Source: Pseudomonas rubra (GTDB taxonomy: Bacteria; Pseudomonadota; Gammaproteobacteria; Pseudomonadales; Pseudomonadaceae). Taken from it: 64,000 bases of DNA. Both the position numbers and the translations under genes were made by a program. Below the pieces are notes generated by a model. That model saw only the letters and a list, made by a program, of their open reading frames with translations. It did no database searches and was not told the origin of the DNA. Below are positions 60,236-64,000 of the stretch, one piece after another (position 1 is the first letter of the stretch; the number at the start of each line of letters is the position of its first letter). The DNA lies in assembly GCF_028656935.1 (NCBI RefSeq), contig NZ_JAMDGZ010000043.1, positions 1 through 64,000 on the forward strand. Reading direction: 5' to 3'.

Positions 60236-60436
60236 ATGTCTATCACCATCACGGTAAACCTGGCCTCGGGTGATTCAGCCAAGGGTATGGTCCTGGAGCT
60301 TTTGTCCGATGGCCTGCCGGTGGCACGCGCCAAGGTCGACGACCAGGGCAATGCGCTGTTTCATCCTGCCAGCACCGCTGGGCGCCTGGCAGTGCGGGTC
60401 GATCATTCGGACTTGAGCAGGGAGCATTCAGCATGA
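60236..60436 (+). CDS. Small beta-rich protein, carboxypeptidase-regulatory-like
   Basis: A 66-residue protein: TVNLASGDSAKGMVLELLSD then GLPVARAKVDDQGNALFHPA, the pattern of a small carboxypeptidase-regulatory-like beta sandwich fragment. AAGGAG lies seven bases before the ATG, and the stop overlaps the next start (ATGA), supporting a real gene. Possibly an accessory or chaperone for the phospholipase-like or VWA protein; that is inference. Confidence 0.65.
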   Translation: MSITITVNLASGDSAKGMVLELLSDGLPVARAKVDDQGNALFHPASTAGRLAVRVDHSDLSREHSA

Positions 60437-61791
60437 GCACTGTTTCAGTCGTGCCAATCGTCGATACCTCGGCCAGCATGAGCACCTATGGCTATGTGGC
60501 GCAGACGGTGATCGATACCAAAGCGTTCTTGCGCCTGCTCAAGCCCGGAGACAAGCTGGCGGTGGTGGCTTATGACAGCAACGCGCGCAATGTCTACGCC
60601 GATAACGGCGGCCTGGCCACGGTCGATCCGGCGTTGAGCGTGACCGCCAATGCGGCGGTAGCGGTCGGCGGCCTCAGCTTCGATGGCAATTCCACCGCCA
60701 TTGGCCGCGGCCTGCAGCAGAGTCGCAGCTTTCTTGATAACGCCAGCGAACCGCGTGCTGGCGTGCTGCTGACCGACGGGTTCCAGAACGACGGGCCGCT
60801 GCCGCTGGATGTCTTGCCCAAGTACCGGATCATGACATGTGCCATGGGCCAGCTATCGGATCAGGATCTGCTTCTGGAGATCGCTCGGCGCACGGGTGGC
60901 ACTTACTTTTTTGCACCGCGCGCCGCCGACATGATGAAGGTCTACAACACCATCCGCGCCACCACGGCGTCGGCAGCGCTGCTGGCCAATCAGCTCATCG
61001 ATATTCCGCTGAACGACTACCAGTTGATCCCCGCAGTGGTTTCCCAGGGGCCAGGTGGCGCGCAGATTTCTGCGGTGTGGTCCAATACCGAGGTGAGTTA
61101 CACCCGGGGCAGCCCATCGGGTAACCAGCTGTCGGTCACCCTGGTCGATCCCACAGGCAACACCAGTGCGCTGAACCCGACCATCATCGGCGACGGTTTT
61201 GTCATCTACAACGTCGATAACCCGGCGCCTGGGCAGTGGTACATCCAGCTTGAGTTCGCCGGCAGCGGGCAGGCCATCAACTGTACCGGCGGGGCGTTGC
61301 AGTATCGGTCGTCGGCACGCAGCAATGCCGCCAGCCTGCAATTGAGCGTCGAGCTACCTTCGTTGCACCGGGTTCGCCAGCCATTGCCGTTGAAGGTGCA
61401 CCTGGATGCGGGGGGCGAAGTGTTGAGTAATGTGCGCGGGTACGCGATCGTGCAGCGACCGACAATCAGCATCGCCGACGCGCTGCAAAAGTACGACGAT
61501 CAGCTGGGCTCTGTGCAGCCGCACGCACTTGATCTGGCCCGTGGGATTTCGCAGCCCATGGCCAGGCTGGCGGCCCTGCGTCAGGCCTTGTTGCCGGAGC
61601 TGGATATTCTCGCCCATCAACAGAGCGTTGTGCACTTCAACGCGGCAACCCATCAGTTCGGCGTACAACTCGACACACCGGTCGCGGGGTCGTACAGCGT
61701 GCAGGTGGTGGTCAGCGGCGAAAGCCAGGCATCGGGGCCGTTCCAGCGCTGTGGTCTGGTCAGCGTGCTGGTGAGCGACCAGCGTTTGTGA
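60433..61791 (+). CDS. VWA-domain protein
   Basis: A 452-residue protein. The MIDAS metal site is complete: D11-T-S13-A-S15 (DTSASM), T88 (GNSTAIG) and D115 (LLTDGFQ). The VWA fold covers about 1-175. The rest (about 190-450) shows beta-sandwich-like repeats. No signal peptide, so it starts directly in the fold. It is coupled to the small gene before it and belongs to the phospholipase unit. Its partner is unknown. Confidence 0.82.
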   Translation: MSTVSVVPIVDTSASMSTYGYVAQTVIDTKAFLRLLKPGDKLAVVAYDSNARNVYADNGGLATVDPALSVTANAAVAVGGLSFDGNSTAIGRGLQQSRSFLDNASEPRAGVLLTDGFQNDGPLPLDVLPKYRIMTCAMGQLSDQDLLLEIARRTGGTYFFAPRAADMMKVYNTIRATTASAALLANQLIDIPLNDYQLIPAVVSQGPGGAQISAVWSNTEVSYTRGSPSGNQLSVTLVDPTGNTSALNPTIIGDGFVIYNVDNPAPGQWYIQLEFAGSGQAINCTGGALQYRSSARSNAASLQLSVELPSLHRVRQPLPLKVHLDAGGEVLSNVRGYAIVQRPTISIADALQKYDDQLGSVQPHALDLARGISQPMARLAALRQALLPELDILAHQQSVVHFNAATHQFGVQLDTPVAGSYSVQVVVSGESQASGPFQRCGLVSVLVSDQRL

Positions 61792-61804
61792 GCATGACGC
61801 TGCT

Positions 61805-61839
61805 CTGCAACCGGCCTGGCAATGGCGGGTCGGTTGCAG
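61805..61839. terminator. Hairpin after the VWA gene
   Basis: CTGCAACCG (61805-61813) pairs perfectly with CGGTTGCAG (61831-61839), loop of 17 bases. The T-tract is absent. It separates the VWA gene from the next promoter. Confidence 0.5.
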
Positions 61840-61851
61840 GACAGTGCGGAC

Positions 61852-61875
61852 TAATTTGTTGCGCCCCTCGCTCGT
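61852..61875 (+). promoter_or_regulatory. PvdS-type iron-starvation promoter candidate
   Basis: TAATT (61852-61856), sixteen bases, then CGT (61873-61875). This matches the TAAAT-N16-CGT iron-starvation box of PvdS-like sigma factors with one mismatch, about 60 bases before the MbtH gene. Confidence 0.6.
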
Positions 61876-61936
61876 TCTCTAGAAAGCAACCGTACGCCAC
61901 TGGCGCGACGGGCCCAATCAATCCAGGAGACAGGCA

Positions 61937-62161
61937 ATGACATCCGTATTCGACCGTGAAGACATCGTGTTCCAGGTAGTGGTCAACCACGAAGAGCAGT
62001 ATTCCATCTGGCCTGACTACAAGGCCATCCCGGCGGGCTGGCGCACGGTTGGCAAAAGCGGCCTGAAGAAAGAGTGCCTGGCGTACATCGATGAAGTCTG
62101 GACCGATATGCGTCCCTTGAGCCTGCGCCAGAAAATGGCCGAAACCGCTGCGGCACAGTAA
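61937..62161 (+). CDS. MbtH-like protein
   Basis: A 74-residue MbtH-family protein. Conserved positions are visible: VVVNHEEQYSIWPDYKAIPAGW, then GKSGLKKECLAYIDEVWTDMRP with the three family tryptophans. MbtH proteins bind adenylation domains of non-ribosomal peptide synthetases and are needed for their activity. No synthetase is in the window. A PvdS-type promoter match upstream suggests pyoverdine. Confidence 0.95.
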   Translation: MTSVFDREDIVFQVVVNHEEQYSIWPDYKAIPAGWRTVGKSGLKKECLAYIDEVWTDMRPLSLRQKMAETAAAQ

Positions 62162-62170
62162 GGGGCGCGC

Positions 62171-62890
62171 GTGTCTGCATTGACCTTGCTGTGCCTGCCG
62201 TATTCTGGTGCCAGTGCCATGGTCTACAGCCGCTGGCGGCGCAAGCTGCCGGCCTGGCTGAACCTGCGCCCGGTGGAATTGCCCGGACGTGGGGCGCGCC
62301 TGGGCGAGCCGCTGTTGACCGACATGCAGGTGCTGGCCCGCCAGCTTGCCAGCGAGCAGCGCCTGGCGGCCAGCCAACCCTACGCCTTGCTCGGGCACAG
62401 CCTGGGCGCCTTGCTGGCCTTCGAACTGGCCCATGAGCTACAGGCCCTAGGTTGCCCGCCACCTGTGGCGCTGTTTGCCAGTGGCACGGCTGCACCAACC
62501 CGGCGCGAAGACTATGACGGCGGCAACTGGCGTGAACCCAAGAGCGATGGGGTATTGATCGACGAGTTGCGCACATTGCAGGGTACGCCGGAAGAAGTGC
62601 TGGCCAACCAGGAGCTGATGAGCCTGACCTTGCCGGTGCTGCGCGCCGACTTTCTGCTGTGTGGGCGCTATGTCTACCGTCAGCGTCCGCCCCTGCAGTG
62701 CCCCGTGCATGTATTGGGCGGGGAAGACGACAAGGCCAGCCAGGCGCAGTTGCTGGCCTGGCGGCAGGAGAGTGTCGGCGACTTCTCGCTGGAGATTTTC
62801 CCCGGTGGTCACTTCTTCATCCATGAGCATGAAGAGCGCGTGCTGGGTGTCCTCAGCGCCGCCCTTGAGCCCCATCGCCTGTCGGCTTGA
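62171..62890 (+). CDS. Type II thioesterase of a peptide synthetase system
   Basis: A 239-residue alpha/beta hydrolase. It starts at GTG 62171 (MSALTLLCLPYSGASAMVYSRW, the family start LPYAGGSA). The nucleophile Ser is in LLGHSLGALLAFELA; the His is in FPGGHFFIHEH. Such enzymes clear misprimed carrier domains. It is 9 bases after the mbtH stop and shares its promoter. Its similarity to PvdG-type enzymes is expected but not verified. Confidence 0.9.
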   Translation: MSALTLLCLPYSGASAMVYSRWRRKLPAWLNLRPVELPGRGARLGEPLLTDMQVLARQLASEQRLAASQPYALLGHSLGALLAFELAHELQALGCPPPVALFASGTAAPTRREDYDGGNWREPKSDGVLIDELRTLQGTPEEVLANQELMSLTLPVLRADFLLCGRYVYRQRPPLQCPVHVLGGEDDKASQAQLLAWRQESVGDFSLEIFPGGHFFIHEHEERVLGVLSAALEPHRLSA

Positions 62891-62953
62891 ACATTGACGC
62901 GGCGACGGTTAATGAACGAGCCTTGGTGTTTACCCATCACCAAGGTGCTCGCG

Positions 62954-63505
62954 ATGTTGATCCAGCCGACCCAGGCCAGCTTGCTGGTCATCGATGTTCA
63001 GGAAAAACTCATTGGCGCGGTAAGCGACCCGGCCGGCACCCTGGCGCGTACTCGCTGGCTGTTGGCGGCGACCGCCACCCTGGGCCTGCCGACGGTGTTT
63101 TCCGAGCAGTACCCCAAGGGCCTGGGGCCGACCGTGGCGCAGCTCAAGGAGGCCTCGCCGGCTGCCCTGGTGGTGGAGAAGCTGCATTTTTCCTGTGTGG
63201 CGGCCGAGTGCCTGCCGGCGTCCTTGCTGGCGCGCGAGCAGGTGATCGTCTGCGGCATGGAAACCCATATCTGCGTACTGCAAACCGTGCTCGGCCTGCT
63301 TGAGCTGGGCAAGCAGGTGTTTGTGGTCGAGGATGCCTGCGACTGTCGCGGTGCCCACAACCGTGAGGCTGGCATTGCCCGCATGCGTGGGGCCGGGGCG
63401 CAGATCGTCACCCGTGAGATGGTGGTGTTCGAGCTGATGGGCAGCAGTGCCCACGCGCAATTTCGCCACATCAGCAAAACCTACATGGTCGGCGAGCAGC
63501 CATAG
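62954..63505 (+). CDS. Isochorismatase-family hydrolase, YcaC-like
   Basis: A 183-residue isochorismatase-like hydrolase. Catalytic Asp in SLLVIDVQEKLIGAV, Lys in LVVEKLHFSCV and Cys in VCGMETHICVLQTV. The end NREAGIARMRGAGAQIVTREM is typical of the YcaC-type group. ATG 62954 has AAGG upstream; twenty earlier residues are unlikely. It is not clearly part of the iron system. Confidence 0.85.
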   Translation: MLIQPTQASLLVIDVQEKLIGAVSDPAGTLARTRWLLAATATLGLPTVFSEQYPKGLGPTVAQLKEASPAALVVEKLHFSCVAAECLPASLLAREQVIVCGMETHICVLQTVLGLLELGKQVFVVEDACDCRGAHNREAGIARMRGAGAQIVTREMVVFELMGSSAHAQFRHISKTYMVGEQP

Positions 63506-63578
63506 GCGCACGAGCAGTGGTGTTGCCTGCGATGCTGCATTACAGTGCGCGCCACCTCATTGCTTACAGGATGTTCAG

Positions 63579-64000
63579 ATGAAACCGCGTGCACTGCTGA
63601 CGATCGGCTCGGCCCTTGCCCTGGCCTGCCTGCCGCTGTTCGCCCAGGCTCAGGCCACGGTCGCCCGGGTCTTCAATGGTGAAATGCTCGGCAGCAACCT
63701 CAAGTACTTCGAATCGGTCGCCGGCGTCGCCCGTACCAGCTTCGGTGACAAGCACACCTACAAGGTGCAGGGCTGCGAAATCACCGCCGACGCAGCCGGC
63801 GGCAGCATCAACGAGCTGCGCCTGCAACTGTCGCCCACCTGCACTCGTTCATCGGCGACTTCGCCCCGGCCACCAAGCAACCGCTGACCGTCGCTGCTCT
63901 GCATGAGTCCACCGGCGGCCCGTTGGAATTCTATGCCGATTGCCTGGAAATGTGTGGCAACGCCGCCGATCCATCGGTGTATGCCCTGTGGGAAGGGCCG
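63579..64000 (+). pseudogene. Secreted hypothetical protein, frameshifted and truncated by the window edge
   Basis: Signal peptide 1-24 (MKPRALLTIGSALALACLPL, ending FAQAQA), then ATVARVFNGEMLG and FGDKHTYKVQGCEITADAAG. The frame breaks near 63840-63850: the original frame ends a few codons later, while another frame continues coherently with FIGDFAPATKQPLTVAALHE, then LEFYADCLEMCGNAADPSVY to the edge. A short deletion, perhaps between CCTGCAC-type repeats, or a sequencing error would explain it. Confidence 0.7.

Noticed and set aside
1..64000. CRISPR arrays, tRNA, rRNA, transposase or integrase genes
   Set aside because: None seen. The only frequent repeats are REP hairpins, which lack regular spacers.

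Overview
The window looks like a chromosome segment of a fluorescent Pseudomonas, probably of the P. putida group or a close relative. The GC content is high. Many intergenic gaps carry Pseudomonas REP-type hairpins (cores such as GGCTTGCCCCGCGAT, GGCTTGCCAGCGAT and GGCCTTGCCGGCGAT). Gene order matches, from memory, known Pseudomonas blocks: usp-cysB-cysH-thrH-pabB, prpR-prpB-prpC-acnD-prpF-prpD-acnB, lpxH-ppiB-glnS-cysS and pncA-pncB-nadE / nadD2-nrtR. No rRNA, tRNA, CRISPR array, insertion sequence or phage gene was recognised.

Layout. 0.3-11.4 kb: a universal stress protein, CysB and APS reductase CysH (sulfur assimilation), split by an EvgS/BvgS-like two-component system; then ThrH, PabB and a three-gene unit (ATP-grasp ligase, 7-TM protein with inactive transglutaminase domain, DTGA-type periplasmic protease). 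11.6-22.8 kb: the complete methylcitrate cycle for propionate, led by a GntR/FCD regulator with two matching palindromes at its own promoter, followed by convergent acnB. 23-29 kb: DUF1289 protein, tandem Usp protein, tRNA hydroxylase MiaE, and a MarR-EmrA-EmrB drug-efflux unit with a duplicated operator-like repeat. 28.8-36.7 kb: LpxH, PpiB, GlnS, CysS, an OmpR-type two-component pair, and IlvE. 36.9-37.6 kb: a cysteine hydrolase behind a possible threonine-codon attenuator.

39.3-41.8 kb is the most novel part. All seven genes lie on the minus strand: two paralogous ~160-residue proteins of unknown function, one followed by one and the other by four ~80-residue triple-hydrophobic-segment paralogs. 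The layout resembles effector or toxin genes with multiplied immunity genes, but the function is unknown. 41.9-49.1 kb: an HD-domain hydrolase, an XRE regulator, an uncharacterised lipoprotein, the NAD salvage genes under NrtR, and a GNAT enzyme. 49.3-53.7 kb: a SUFU-like protein, and a LysR regulator divergent from an FAD oxidoreductase and a PotF-like polyamine-binding protein.

53.7-61.8 kb is a toxin-like accessory island. Five leftward genes encode two AidA/PixA-type proteins and three predicted alpha-helical pore-forming toxin subunits. Across an AT-rich 700-base control region, three rightward genes encode a zinc phospholipase C-like protein, a small beta-rich protein and a VWA protein. 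The last 2.2 kb holds an MbtH protein and a type II thioesterase behind a PvdS-type iron-starvation promoter match (a pyoverdine satellite), an isochorismatase-like hydrolase, and a frameshifted secreted protein running off the window edge. All functions are assigned by reading translated sequence and remembered families; no database search was run.
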